From NCBI RefSeq assembly GCF_012027325.1, contig NZ_SNUG01000001.1, positions 62,001 to 126,000 on the forward strand: a stretch of 64,000 nt of DNA, given 5' to 3'. Shown here in pieces: positions 1-8,779 of the stretch; position 1 is the first letter of the stretch; each line of letters starts with the position of its first letter. The translations under genes were made by a program, and so were the position numbers. The DNA comes from Thermococcus sp. M39. GTDB lineage: Archaea > Methanobacteriota_B > Thermococci > Thermococcales > Thermococcaceae. The notes beneath the pieces are model-generated. The model did no database searches, was not told the DNA's origin, and saw nothing but the letters and a program-made list of their open reading frames with translations.

Positions 1-2
1 CC

Positions 3-1022
3 TTTAAAGAAGCTAACTTTTCTTCCTTGGTGATTATAATAAACGGAACTGGGATGGTTTACCTTGATAACTTCACCGTTAGTGAGGTCAAGCCGATAGA
101 AAAACCAAAGATAGAGAGCACGACCCAAACTAAAACAGAACCACCAAAAGAAACAGAAACTCCAGCTACTCAAGAAATCAAAAAAGAGACCTTGACAAAT
201 GAAACAGAAAACCCCCAAAAGCTTCTAATTGACGATGAAGACATTAAAATCGAAATCTTTCTAAACAAAACCTATCACCCAGGAGACACAATTAAAGCAG
301 ACTTTTACATAACCAATAAAAAGGGAGTAATAAACGAAATAGATATAAAGCTTGAAGTTTACTACTTCGGAATTAAGGTTTTCTCCTATGAACATCCTTC
401 TTGGCGTGAATACAGCGAAGGAAAGACAATTCATATCTTCCAGGAGTCTAAGCTCCCAATAATAACTCCCCCTGGAAAATACACCTTAAAGTTCTACATA
501 ACACCAGTAGGCAGAGAAACGAAAGAGATAAGCACATCAATAACCGTAAAGCCCAATGCAAAGTGGTTTTTGTTCGTTATAACTGTGATAGCTCTCTTTT
601 CGGGAATAGTGCTTCTAGTTAAAGAATACTGGAAGTGGATAGCTAAAACATACAAAGAATTTTCAATTGGACAAAAATTTGTGTTCTTCGCCATAATAGG
701 GTTAATAATAGCGGCAGTTATCTTAGCGCTTGGGGCTGAAAACTACGCCAATGATGTTGCCATTGCAGTCTATTACCTCCTCGTTATTGGTGTCCTAAAT
801 GAATGGATTGAATATTTAGAGCCCAAATGGGATAGAAACGATGTAAGAGAAGTTGCTAGTATTTACCTGCTCGCCCTTTTGATGTATCTGTCAAAAGACA
901 CCTTTACAGTTTATCCAGCAATAGCAATCTTTGTCCTCGGAACAATTACTGGAATATTAAAACTAAAACCAAAGGGCAAAAATATCAAAGAAAATGAGAA
1001 AACATTGAGGAAATTGAGATAA
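3..1022 (+). CDS. C-terminal part of a membrane-anchored exported protein (5' end outside window)
   Basis: The reading frame is open to the left edge of the window, so the true start lies upstream. The first residues, around G-M-V-Y-L-D-N-F-T-V, resemble the last strand of a carbohydrate-binding or lectin-like beta sandwich. A Thr/Glu/Lys-rich linker follows, then a CARDB-like beta domain (about in-window residues 80-185). After that come several hydrophobic segments: one near residue 190, then four more to the end, finishing in a basic tail. I infer an extracellular binding protein anchored in the membrane. It lies next to glycosyltransferase genes, but no enzymatic motif is visible in this part. 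The function is unknown. Confidence 0.6.
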   Translation, partial: FKEANFSSLVIIINGTGMVYLDNFTVSEVKPIEKPKIESTTQTKTEPPKETETPATQEIKKETLTNETENPQKLLIDDEDIKIEIFLNKTYHPGDTIKADFYITNKKGVINEIDIKLEVYYFGIKVFSYEHPSWREYSEGKTIHIFQESKLPIITPPGKYTLKFYITPVGRETKEISTSITVKPNAKWFLFVITVIALFSGIVLLVKEYWKWIAKTYKEFSIGQKFVFFAIIGLIIAAVILALGAENYANDVAIAVYYLLVIGVLNEWIEYLEPKWDRNDVREVASIYLLALLMYLSKDTFTVYPAIAIFVLGTITGILKLKPKGKNIKENEKTLRKLR

Positions 1023-1063
1023 TTTTAAATCTCCTGAGAGTTCAATGACTACTGGTGGTGAGA

Positions 1064-1255
1064 GTGGAAGAGATTGAATATGTATATGGAAAAAATGGAA
1101 AGATTAAGGCTGTTATGGTTCCTATAGATCTCTGGGAGAAGATCAAAGCAAAGTTTTTTGATCCTTCTGGGTTTAGAGGGATATATAAAGATTTAAAGGT
1201 TGACTTTGAGAGGGAGCTCAGGGAGCTGAGAAAGGAATGGGAAAGGGATATTTAA
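1064..1255 (+). CDS. Probable antitoxin of a type II toxin-antitoxin pair
   Basis: A small acidic protein of about 63 residues, with a beta-hairpin-like N-terminus and a charged helical C-terminus rich in Glu, Arg and Lys. The start is chosen at GTG 1064 because GGTGGTGA lies just upstream; GTG codons at 1055 and 1058 are in frame and also possible. Its last codons overlap the start of a PIN-domain (VapC) reading frame by 19 bases, the usual antitoxin-toxin arrangement. That toxin is truncated, so this antitoxin may be orphaned. A TATA-like TTTTAAAT sits just upstream near 1023. The antitoxin assignment rests mainly on context. Confidence 0.55.
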   Translation: MEEIEYVYGKNGKIKAVMVPIDLWEKIKAKFFDPSGFRGIYKDLKVDFERELRELRKEWERDI

Positions 1256-1353
1256 TCGATACAAACATTCTGATATACTACTTGGCTGATGCTATCCCAG
1301 AGGAAGAAATTAACAAAGTGGAGGAAATTCTTAAAACCCGGGGAAACAAATAA
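1237..1353 (+). pseudogene. vapC: Truncated VapC (PIN-domain) toxin remnant
   Basis: ATG 1237 opens a 38-codon frame that begins with a typical PIN-domain first strand, Y-L-I-D-T-N-I-L-I-Y-Y-L-A-D, including the first catalytic Asp. It continues through the first helix and then stops after T-R-G-N-K at 1351-1353. Intact VapC proteins are about 125-145 residues and need three further acidic residues, all missing here. The next gene starts only 18 bases later, so the rest of the toxin has been deleted. This is too short to be an active nuclease. It was not part of any long reading frame and was read directly from the sequence. Confidence 0.75.
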
Positions 1354-1370
1354 AACAGGGGTAAAACCAA

Positions 1371-2738
1371 ATGGAAGATAAGAATAAATTAATCTTGCTC
1401 TGGCTCACCATGATCTTTGTTCCTCTATTCACCTTAAGACTCTTTCAAGATGAGATGCTGTATCTAAACATGTCCAGAAAAGCCCTCCAATTTGAATTTC
1501 TGCCTAGGTCTTCGCTTGTTTTTATCTTAACCTCTCCATTTATGGCATTTAACAATGTTGATTTCAGAGTTTTCCTCCCAAGGATTGCAACATCATTAAT
1601 AACTCTCTTGGACTTGATTCTGATTTACAACATAGCCAAAAGGTATTATGGAAAAAAAGCGGGATTCTTAAGCTCTCTAATGTTCTTATTCTCATTTGTT
1701 GCTTTAAGGTATGGTGCAAGATACACTTTAGAGCCTTGGGGAACTTTCTTTATTCTCCTAGCAGTTTATTACTTCGATGAAAAGCCCTTATTATCAGCCC
1801 TCTCTATTGGCTTGGCATTTTGTGCAAGGGAAACTTGGCTGACAACGTATCCTTTCTTCTTAGTGTACGCATGGAAAAAGAACAGAAAAGAGTTTTCGAA
1901 GGTTCTAATAGTCTCAGCAGCTCCGGTAATTTTAAATTTCTTGTTCATGGCTTCAATTAGCTTATACAGAAGCCCACTGGGTTACAATACGAGGGACGCT
2001 CTGAATTGGGGATTTGCGAACATCATGCTTAGGTTGTCAAGAGGCTGGCTTGAATTTGTAATTGGTTATGTTTTGATAGTTGTTGGATTTATCTACGGAG
2101 TAAAGAAAGACAAAGCCCATAGAGATGTGCTCTGGCTTATATTGCCATCATTAATAACCCTAAATGGTATAAACGGTTTCATATTAAACGGCCCCTTTGA
2201 GCGCTACACCTTTGGACCGTTGGCTTTGATGAGCATCTTCTCCGGCTATGGAATAATCCAGCTCTACAAAGATGTAAAACCCAAAATTAGGCTTTTAAGC
2301 ATTTTAACAATAGAAAAATGGGTCGCTTTATTTTTAATTGCCCAATTTATCTTTTTCAACGTCGCTGTTCTAAAGCTCAGCGATATAGGAGCAAAAGGAA
2401 TCCAAGACTACGGCTATTGGCACGATAGGGAAGTTTTCAAAATTTTGGAAGAAAATGCTAATCCAAATGAATTTTTCGTAGGAACTCCCCATCCAGCTCT
2501 CCTTGGTTTTAAAAATTGGAAGTGGGCGGATAGAAATATACAAAAAGCCATAGAGCTCAATCCAGACTGGTTGATAACATTCGAAAGCTGGGTGAATTTT
2601 AGAGAAAACCCACACGAGATTGATGAGCTGGAGATCTATTCCATAGGGCCCTACTTAGTAATTCACGCCAAGGAAAAAGGCGCCATAAAAAAGTACGTCG
2701 TTTCAAGTGATTTGAAGCTCTGGAAATTTAGGAAATGA
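1371..2738 (+). CDS. GT-C fold membrane glycosyltransferase (GT39/ArnT-like)
   Basis: A 455-residue polytopic membrane protein with about ten hydrophobic segments. Its first extracytoplasmic loop carries an acidic pair in F-Q-D-E-M-L-Y-L, the DE-type signature of polyprenyl-phosphate-sugar-dependent GT-C enzymes such as ArnT and PMT. The soluble C-terminal part (from about residue 360) contains the segment around P-H-P-A-L-L-G. By family, it would move a sugar from a dolichyl-phosphate donor to a lipid or protein acceptor on the outer face of the membrane. It faces the glycosyltransferase block on the other strand and overlaps its last gene by 11 bases. The substrate is unknown. Confidence 0.7.
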   Translation: MEDKNKLILLWLTMIFVPLFTLRLFQDEMLYLNMSRKALQFEFLPRSSLVFILTSPFMAFNNVDFRVFLPRIATSLITLLDLILIYNIAKRYYGKKAGFLSSLMFLFSFVALRYGARYTLEPWGTFFILLAVYYFDEKPLLSALSIGLAFCARETWLTTYPFFLVYAWKKNRKEFSKVLIVSAAPVILNFLFMASISLYRSPLGYNTRDALNWGFANIMLRLSRGWLEFVIGYVLIVVGFIYGVKKDKAHRDVLWLILPSLITLNGINGFILNGPFERYTFGPLALMSIFSGYGIIQLYKDVKPKIRLLSILTIEKWVALFLIAQFIFFNVAVLKLSDIGAKGIQDYGYWHDREVFKILEENANPNEFFVGTPHPALLGFKNWKWADRNIQKAIELNPDWLITFESWVNFRENPHEIDELEIYSIGPYLVIHAKEKGAIKKYVVSSDLKLWKFRK

Positions 2739-3789
2739 AGCGTTTAATTGTTTTTCTCCCAGTTATCCCCATTTTTCTTCTCGTCTTTTCATCCCTTAGC
2801 AAAAATAAAATCTTTTCTGCTAAGTCTTTTTCGTCCAATTTAGCTGGGAGTCCGCTCTTTTTTTCTTCAACAATTACTGGAAATTCTCCCACTCTACTGA
2901 CTATGACTGGAGTTCCTAAGGCTAAAGCCTCCAAAATAACAATTCCAAAAGCTTCACTTTTGGAGGAAGGCAGGACTAAGATCTTAGCCGTTCTATAGCT
3001 CTCTATTAACTCTTTTTTGCTCACATGTCCAAGGAATTCGACGTTTTTCTCGAGATTTAGGTCTTTGGCCAATCTTTTATAATAATCTTCTAGATCCCCA
3101 CTACCAATTACAATAAGTTTAACGTCAGGAATTTCTCTTTTAACTAAAACTAACGCCTTTAACAATAATTCTAGATTCTTCCACCTGTGGAATTTTCCCA
3201 ATTGTCCTACGAAAAGAATAACATTTCCTTTTCCTTTGAAATCTGGCTCAGCGAGGAGAAAATCTTCACCAACTTTTGGATATTTTACTTTCGAATAAAA
3301 TCCTTTTTTCCACAGAATCCCTTGAACATAGCGGGAAACTGAAATGATTTTGATATTTTTCAGCGTTATCCTTTCAATTGTTCTTTCATAAAGCTCAGCG
3401 AGAAGGTCAACCCAAGAGCCCTTCTTTAGCTCTCCAGTATGATAAACAATTATTATAGGCTTTTTCAAGAGCCTGGCAACTAAGGAAGCTACATCTGCAA
3501 AAAATGGAACTGGGGTGTGGGCAATTATAAGATCAAAATTTTTTCTTTTCATCATTGCTAAAAGCTCAAAAGGCAGGAGAAATCTAATTGGTGTGTTTGA
3601 AAGAATGAAGTTTGGCTTTTTTCTTAAGATTTTAATCTTGCCAATTTTCTCATCTCTGCTTTCTCTCTTTGTTGAGCATATAACAACTACTTCATTCTCT
3701 TTACTCAGCTCTTTTGCCATTTCATAGGCATATCTCTCTAACCCACCTCCTTCTGGATAAAAGTAAGGGGAAACCATTAAAATCCTCAC
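2728..3789 (-). CDS. GT4-family (GT-B fold) glycosyltransferase
   Basis: 353 residues. The N-terminus has the acceptor-side motif Y-F-Y-P-E-G-G-G-L-E-R-Y, and the C-terminal domain has the GT4 E-x7-E signature in E-A-F-G-I-V-I-L-E-A. The start is GTG 3789, preceded by GAGGG at a normal distance and overlapping the stop of the upstream GT2 gene in a GTGA pair. It is the last gene of an apparent four-gene minus-strand operon that starts with the oligosaccharyltransferase. By family it transfers a nucleotide-activated sugar, here probably onto a dolichol-linked oligosaccharide at the cytoplasmic face. Sugar specificity cannot be read from the sequence. Confidence 0.8.
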   Translation of the reverse strand: MRILMVSPYFYPEGGGLERYAYEMAKELSKENEVVVICSTKRESRDEKIGKIKILRKKPNFILSNTPIRFLLPFELLAMMKRKNFDLIIAHTPVPFFADVASLVARLLKKPIIIVYHTGELKKGSWVDLLAELYERTIERITLKNIKIISVSRYVQGILWKKGFYSKVKYPKVGEDFLLAEPDFKGKGNVILFVGQLGKFHRWKNLELLLKALVLVKREIPDVKLIVIGSGDLEDYYKRLAKDLNLEKNVEFLGHVSKKELIESYRTAKILVLPSSKSEAFGIVILEALALGTPVIVSRVGEFPVIVEEKKSGLPAKLDEKDLAEKILFLLRDEKTRRKMGITGRKTIKRFIS

Positions 3790-4907
3790 TCAAAGCCCTC
3801 CTTCAGCATTAGAGAGCTTATGAAGAATGAGAAAAATATCAGCTGAATGCTTAACGCTATCAGCGTCAATACTATTATAGCCGATCTTATTTCAAACAGC
3901 TCCCCATATCCTGCTGCCCTCCACTTCAAGAATATCCTAACACCCAAGACTAAACCCACTATAAACAAAATTCCACCGAGCATAAGCCCCTCCTCTAAAA
4001 TTGAGTACCTCATGAAAAATTTCGTTATTCTGTCTGGTCTATCCAGCCCTTCCTTAACGGCATAAACTTTCCCTGAAATCCCGAAGTTTATTACTTGAAA
4101 GCCCACTATAGTCAAGAGACTCCCCAGAATCATAGTGTGCATTCTTAGAGGATTCGTGTTGTAGGCATAAGCCAAGAGACCAAAGCCAATAATTATTAAA
4201 AATAAACCAGGGAGCAGGAACAGGTATGAGGGTGAATAGAGGAGCATTAGCCTTAAATGCCTCCACCCATCTCTGAACGAGTGAAGCTTTGATTCACCAA
4301 TTCTCGGATAATAAGTTATGGGCACTTCCTTAATTCTCAAACCTGCTTTCGCTGCTTCTATTACCATTTCGCTTGCAAACTCCATTCCACGACATTTCAG
4401 GGGGAGCTTTTGTAGTGCTTCCCTTGTTATTGCTCTGAAACCGCAGTGAGCGTCTGAAATCCCTATTCTGAAAAAGAGGTTTAATGTTTTTGTCAAAAGA
4501 GGATTCCCAATATAGCGATGTAACCAGGGCATTGCTCCAGGCTTAATGTCCCCTTTCAACCTTGTCCCAATGACAAAATCTGCTTCTCCTCTTATTAATG
4601 GCTCCAAAAACTTTGGAATCTCATCTGGACCATAACTCCCATCTGGATCCATCATTACAATATACTTTCCTTTTGCAATATTAAATCCCTCAAGATATGC
4701 ATCACCGTAGCCTTTCCTTTCCTGTTTGATAACCTTTGCGCCTAAGCTCCTTGCGATTTCGGGTGTTTTGTCGCTGCTCTTATCTACTACTATAATCTCA
4801 TAGGAGAGCCTCAGTTGATCCAACGTTTCCTTAATCTGCGGTATAATCTTGGCTATTGCCTCTTCCTCATTCATAGTAGGCAAAATCACTGAAACTTCAA
4901 CACCCAT
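3786..4907 (-). CDS. Dolichyl-phosphate hexose synthase-like GT2 with C-terminal membrane domain
   Basis: 373 residues. The N-terminal GT2 domain (about 1-230) contains V-I-L-P-T-M-N-E-E-E, a D-P-D-G metal/nucleotide site in M-M-D-P-D-G-S-Y-G, and the downstream H-C-G-F-R segment typical of DPM1-like enzymes. The last ~140 residues hold four hydrophobic helices, as in archaeal dolichyl-phosphate mannose or glucose synthases. By family it makes dolichyl-phosphate-hexose from a nucleotide sugar, a donor for GT-C enzymes such as the one at 1371-2738. The gene overlaps the following GT4 gene by 4 bases and the preceding GT4 gene by 11, so they are probably co-transcribed. Confidence 0.82.
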   Translation of the reverse strand: MGVEVSVILPTMNEEEAIAKIIPQIKETLDQLRLSYEIIVVDKSSDKTPEIARSLGAKVIKQERKGYGDAYLEGFNIAKGKYIVMMDPDGSYGPDEIPKFLEPLIRGEADFVIGTRLKGDIKPGAMPWLHRYIGNPLLTKTLNLFFRIGISDAHCGFRAITREALQKLPLKCRGMEFASEMVIEAAKAGLRIKEVPITYYPRIGESKLHSFRDGWRHLRLMLLYSPSYLFLLPGLFLIIIGFGLLAYAYNTNPLRMHTMILGSLLTIVGFQVINFGISGKVYAVKEGLDRPDRITKFFMRYSILEEGLMLGGILFIVGLVLGVRIFLKWRAAGYGELFEIRSAIIVLTLIALSIQLIFFSFFISSLMLKEGFE

Positions 4908-6006
4908 TTAGGACCCTCTCATAGAACTTTTCTGTTAGTTCAGCTATGTTCTCCCAATCGTATCGTTTAGCGTTTTTCACGCAATTTCTTTTAAATTTTT
5001 TTCCGCTAAAGAGCGAAATTTCTATGTATTCTGCTAAAGAGCTTGGGGTAGGCGATGAAATAAACCCGTTATATCCGTGAATTATTAAGTCCTTAGATGC
5101 ATTCATGGGATAATTGAGAGTTATTACGGGAAGTCCAGAGGCGTTCGCCTCTAAAACGACTATCCCAAAGCCTTCACGTTTGGAAGGGAGGACAAAAACT
5201 TTTGAAGATTTTAGATAAGATATGACTTCTTCGTAGTCTCTAAGAAAGCCGAGGAATTTCACATTTTGAGATAGCTTCAGCACTGATGCCAAACTTATCA
5301 GTCTCTCTTTTTCTGGGCCTTCACCAATAATTAAAACTTTCAAATCAGGAACGTTATTTTTTACTATTTCCACAGCTCTTAGAAGCAAATCAACGTTTTT
5401 CTCTTTTATTAACCTTCCAACGAAGATTACGTCATATTCTTCATCTTTTCCACTTACTTTTTGTATTCTCTTGAAATCAATCCCATTCGGAATAAATTCA
5501 CTCGTCACGCCAAGAGAATGCAGTCTCTTCTGAGTTAACCTAGAGACGGAAACATTGTTTTTTGTCAATTTACTTATTACTTCTTCTATTTGGAGCCCAA
5601 ATATTCCTAAGTCTCCTAAGTATTCCTTCCAGTATTCTCTCCAAACTTCATGCCACGTTATTACTAAGGGGGTATTCTTTATGATCGAATGAAACTTGGC
5701 CGAAAAACAAGAGAGGTAAGGAAATTGTTGGCAGTCTATAATATCGTATTCACCTTTAAATTTCAGCAAAAGCTTTGATGCAAAGTAAAGTGCCTCCTTT
5801 ATTGATCTTTTTCCACCCTTATAGAGGTTCTTACCTTTCCCTACTCCATGGAACTTTATATCCCCTAAGTTTCCTTCTCCCCATTGGAGGCCAAACCAGT
5901 GAACCTCATGTTTTTTAGCTAGTCTACTCCCTATTTCATAAATCCTTTTTTCAACTCCTCCTTTGATCCAGGGATAAACAGCATCATAAATATAGGCAAT
6001 TTTCAT
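4897..6006 (-). CDS. GT4-family (GT-B fold) glycosyltransferase
   Basis: 369 residues with an N-terminal Y-P-W-I-K-G-G-V-E-K-R motif and a C-terminal K-R-E-G-F-G-I-V-V-L-E-A signature carrying the E-x7-E pair. The ATG at 6006 has a good GGTGAG-like site upstream inside the end of aglB, which it overlaps by 4 bases. It is the second gene of the oligosaccharyltransferase-led operon. I infer a role in building the lipid-linked glycan that AglB transfers. It is only distantly similar to the other GT4 gene in the operon, so the two probably add different residues. Confidence 0.8.
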   Translation of the reverse strand: MKIAYIYDAVYPWIKGGVEKRIYEIGSRLAKKHEVHWFGLQWGEGNLGDIKFHGVGKGKNLYKGGKRSIKEALYFASKLLLKFKGEYDIIDCQQFPYLSCFSAKFHSIIKNTPLVITWHEVWREYWKEYLGDLGIFGLQIEEVISKLTKNNVSVSRLTQKRLHSLGVTSEFIPNGIDFKRIQKVSGKDEEYDVIFVGRLIKEKNVDLLLRAVEIVKNNVPDLKVLIIGEGPEKERLISLASVLKLSQNVKFLGFLRDYEEVISYLKSSKVFVLPSKREGFGIVVLEANASGLPVITLNYPMNASKDLIIHGYNGFISSPTPSSLAEYIEISLFSGKKFKRNCVKNAKRYDWENIAELTEKFYERVLNGC

Positions 6007-8003
6007 TTCTCACCACTCGAAACTTTGAATATCTTGAGTATGCCTCCATCAGAGTAGACGGGAGTTGACTCATTTGTAAACATGAGCTTAGCTAATGTTG
6101 TGTTAAATGCTTTTTCGTTCATTAGAACGGCATACCCATAGTTCAAATTTATATAGACTATTGCATTTGTCTGCATTACTGATTCTTTGAGCTTAACCTT
6201 TGTTATCTCTTTGCCTCTCTCAATCCACACCTCATTCGGCGTAAAGACTAATCTTGGTGTCGTAACTTTTACTTCCCACCTTTCTCCAGGTTTAGCCAAA
6301 ATGTTATACTCAGCCCTAGAGAATAAGAGTGCCCCAACGGAGCTTTTTAAGGGTAGGAGAATTATGAAATAATCCTCGCTCTTCACATTTGCAGTTTCTA
6401 ATATTGCCCCAAACTTATTAATGAGATCTAAATTGACAATGACATATTTGACATTCCTTTTTTGTAGTTCTTCCTCAGGTAATAGTCCCAAATAGTACTT
6501 CGCCACATACCAAGCGTTCCCCTGCCCGTAAACGCTATCAGAAATTGTTGGTCTCTCTGCATAGTATTGAACAAAGCCTCCATAGTCCCACCAAGTTAAA
6601 ACAACGTCATTTTCGTTTGAATTGTCTTTTAAATAGAGAAGAGCGTTCTCCCAGTATTTATTCATAAAGGGTTTGGTATTTCTAACTGAGTTAAACGACA
6701 AGTATCCCATAGATGAAAAAATCAAGAGAATTAGAAAGAAGGATATGACCTGCTTTTTTGAAGTTTTTTCTTCGATAAGGTTAATTAATTCTGCCAATCC
6801 TAATCCTCCCATAAAAGCCAAAGCTAAGGATGACAAAAACATAAATCTCACTGCATTTGAGAGCAGGTATAGACTTGGTACTATCCAACCTAAGCTTATA
6901 AGAGCAAAATTGTCCTTTTTTTGAAGTTTCAATGCATAAAGTGGAGATATTATTAATGCCAAACTAAAGGCACTCCACAGATCAGAGAACCCAGGTCTTT
7001 GAAGCTCCATGATGGTTCCATAAAGTCCCTCTTTACTTAAATATCCAAAACCCTCCAGAAACACATTAAGCTCTTTTCCAAAAAATTTTGTTCCTACTAT
7101 AATACCAAATAAGCTCAAAAATGAAAGGATAATAACTTTTTGCTTGGAATCTAATTCTAGCTTAAGGAGGAGGAAAAGTGCTAGGACTGCCAAGATCGAT
7201 GGGAAGAGGAAATACTTTAAGAAGATAATTGGAAAATTAGTATAAAATGCACTCCAATGGGGGCCTGAGATTAGCTTGGCTATTACTGAGCCAATTAGAA
7301 TAGAACCCAGGAGAAGTAAAGAAACGATAAAATCTTCTTTTTTCTCAGTTAAGAAACCTTTAATCGCAAGCATAATTGATATCCCCAATGTAAATATAAA
7401 CAACACTGAATAACCCCACCAGAAAAATGCTGCTAATCCTAGAATTAATCCGATTACGAGAGGGTATCCATAGAATTTGCCACTCTTTTCTCTGCTCTTG
7501 AATATAAGAGAAAGCAAAAAGAGGGTAATAGAAAATAGGAACAAGACATAATTGTCGCCCCTATAGTAATTGGCCATTGATCGGTGAATATGACCCCACA
7601 TTAAGGCCAAAAATAAAGCTGAAAAGAATGCTTCTTTTTTTCCATATACATTTAGCACGGTTAGATAGAGGAATAGTACCGTTAAAACTCCAAAAATTAC
7701 AGGAATTATTCTAAATGAATCATATAAAGAAGCTCCAAAAATGCTTGAAAATTTATAGATGGCGATCGGTATATAATAAAGTCCTAGGGGTTCTATTATT
7801 TTTGCACCATAAGGAGCATTAGATAAGGAATAAGTATTATTTTGAATGGTTTCCTTTAGTATTTCTCTTATAACCGAAAGATGAACGTAGGGATCAAATC
7901 CAAAAAGATATTTCTGTATAAAAAATGGATATATTCTGTAGAAGAATCCCAAACTGAGTATTATTGCTAGTCTGTATTTCGGTTTAAAGCTATTAATCTT
8001 CAT
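6003..8003 (-). CDS. aglB: Archaeal oligosaccharyltransferase (STT3/AglB)
   Basis: About 666 residues from ATG 8003. This start is preferred over upstream GTGs at 8018 and 8015 because GGTGA lies 8 bases before the ATG. The N-terminal half has about 12 hydrophobic segments, with the first-loop acidic motif in G-F-D-P-Y-V-H. The soluble part carries the diagnostic W-W-D-Y-G at about residue 469. By family, the enzyme transfers the dolichol-linked glycan to Asn in N-x-S/T sequons on the outer face of the membrane. Its length fits the short AglB type better than the roughly 970-residue long type. It heads the operon with three glycosyltransferases. Confidence 0.9.
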   Translation of the reverse strand: MKINSFKPKYRLAIILSLGFFYRIYPFFIQKYLFGFDPYVHLSVIREILKETIQNNTYSLSNAPYGAKIIEPLGLYYIPIAIYKFSSIFGASLYDSFRIIPVIFGVLTVLFLYLTVLNVYGKKEAFFSALFLALMWGHIHRSMANYYRGDNYVLFLFSITLFLLSLIFKSREKSGKFYGYPLVIGLILGLAAFFWWGYSVLFIFTLGISIMLAIKGFLTEKKEDFIVSLLLLGSILIGSVIAKLISGPHWSAFYTNFPIIFLKYFLFPSILAVLALFLLLKLELDSKQKVIILSFLSLFGIIVGTKFFGKELNVFLEGFGYLSKEGLYGTIMELQRPGFSDLWSAFSLALIISPLYALKLQKKDNFALISLGWIVPSLYLLSNAVRFMFLSSLALAFMGGLGLAELINLIEEKTSKKQVISFFLILLIFSSMGYLSFNSVRNTKPFMNKYWENALLYLKDNSNENDVVLTWWDYGGFVQYYAERPTISDSVYGQGNAWYVAKYYLGLLPEEELQKRNVKYVIVNLDLINKFGAILETANVKSEDYFIILLPLKSSVGALLFSRAEYNILAKPGERWEVKVTTPRLVFTPNEVWIERGKEITKVKLKESVMQTNAIVYINLNYGYAVLMNEKAFNTTLAKLMFTNESTPVYSDGGILKIFKVSSGEK

Positions 8004-8138
8004 TGATTTATTCACCACTTTTCTTTAAGAAATCTTTAGGGATAAAAATTTATTGTTATCCGTCTCCACATCTTTACGAAAGACTTTTATATTTATTTTT
8101 CAATTTTATATTGTAAAATCCATTGGAGGGGAAGTTGT

Positions 8139-8747
8139 ATGGAAAAGCTTCTGCTGGCGATGCTACTGGTTGGTATAATCTTAGGAGCAACAGGAATTCA
8201 AGTCGGAAACGCTCTTTTTAGCGACAGGAGTCTCTCAGAGGGCAATGAAATTTCAACCGGAGAATTTGACATCAGAATAAGCAAAGATGGAAGTAGATTC
8301 TATGATGATGTTAAGCTCTTTGAATTTTCCAATTTAAAACCCGGTGACTCTAGAGAATTCAACTTCTATATAAAGAACAGTGGAGATATAAGTGTCTCAA
8401 CATTAATGCTTTCCTTCAACGTTGAAGATTTGGAAAATGGAAAACCGACAGCTGCTGAATCCCTTGTTGACAACACCACAGATATTGGTGAGCTGAGCAA
8501 GAACATAGTTATAACAAAACTCTCCGTAACAAAAGAAGGCCAAACCTACACATTGGATCAATACATTGGGAAACTACTGAAAGAAATTAACGGTACTTCC
8601 ATTTCTTTACTCAAAGAATCCTTAACTCCAGGAGAGCAGCTTAAAGTTACCATTGGCTTTAAGCTCAAAGAAGATGCCGGAAATGAGTGTCAAACAGATA
8701 CAGCAAGAATAACCTTAAAACATCTACGCCGAGCAGTGAGTTTTTAA
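8139..8747 (+). CDS. TasA/camelysin-like exported protein (SipW-type signal peptide)
   Basis: 202 residues. The N-terminus is a signal peptide (basic residue, then about 18 hydrophobic residues, then G-N-A-L-F-S-D), followed by an acidic segment and S-T-G-E-F-D-I. This is the arrangement seen in TasA/CalY (camelysin, M73-like) proteins. The body is a predicted beta sandwich with L-K-P-G-D-S-R-E-F-N-F and a C-terminal L-T-P-G-E-Q-L-K-V-T-I strand. TasA relatives form extracellular fibres in bacteria, and related pilins form bundling pili in some archaea. The protein has two N-x-T/S sequons and is transcribed divergently from aglB. A TATA-rich promoter lies near 8085-8095 and GGAGGGG precedes the ATG. 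No catalytic site is visible. Confidence 0.7.
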   Translation: MEKLLLAMLLVGIILGATGIQVGNALFSDRSLSEGNEISTGEFDIRISKDGSRFYDDVKLFEFSNLKPGDSREFNFYIKNSGDISVSTLMLSFNVEDLENGKPTAAESLVDNTTDIGELSKNIVITKLSVTKEGQTYTLDQYIGKLLKEINGTSISLLKESLTPGEQLKVTIGFKLKEDAGNECQTDTARITLKHLRRAVSF

Positions 8748-8779
8748 ACTCTCTCCTCCTTTCTCTTTTGGTGTTCATG

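Noticed and set aside
1237-1353. The 38-codon VapC frame as a functional short toxin
   Set aside because: Only the first of the required acidic catalytic residues is present, so nuclease activity is not credible.
8687-8779. N-terminal extension of the HAD phosphatase, or a frameshift joining it to the TasA-like gene
   Set aside because: The extension is out of frame with the TasA-like coding sequence, and a ribosome site stands right before the conserved M-I-G-I-I-F-D-M-D-G start.
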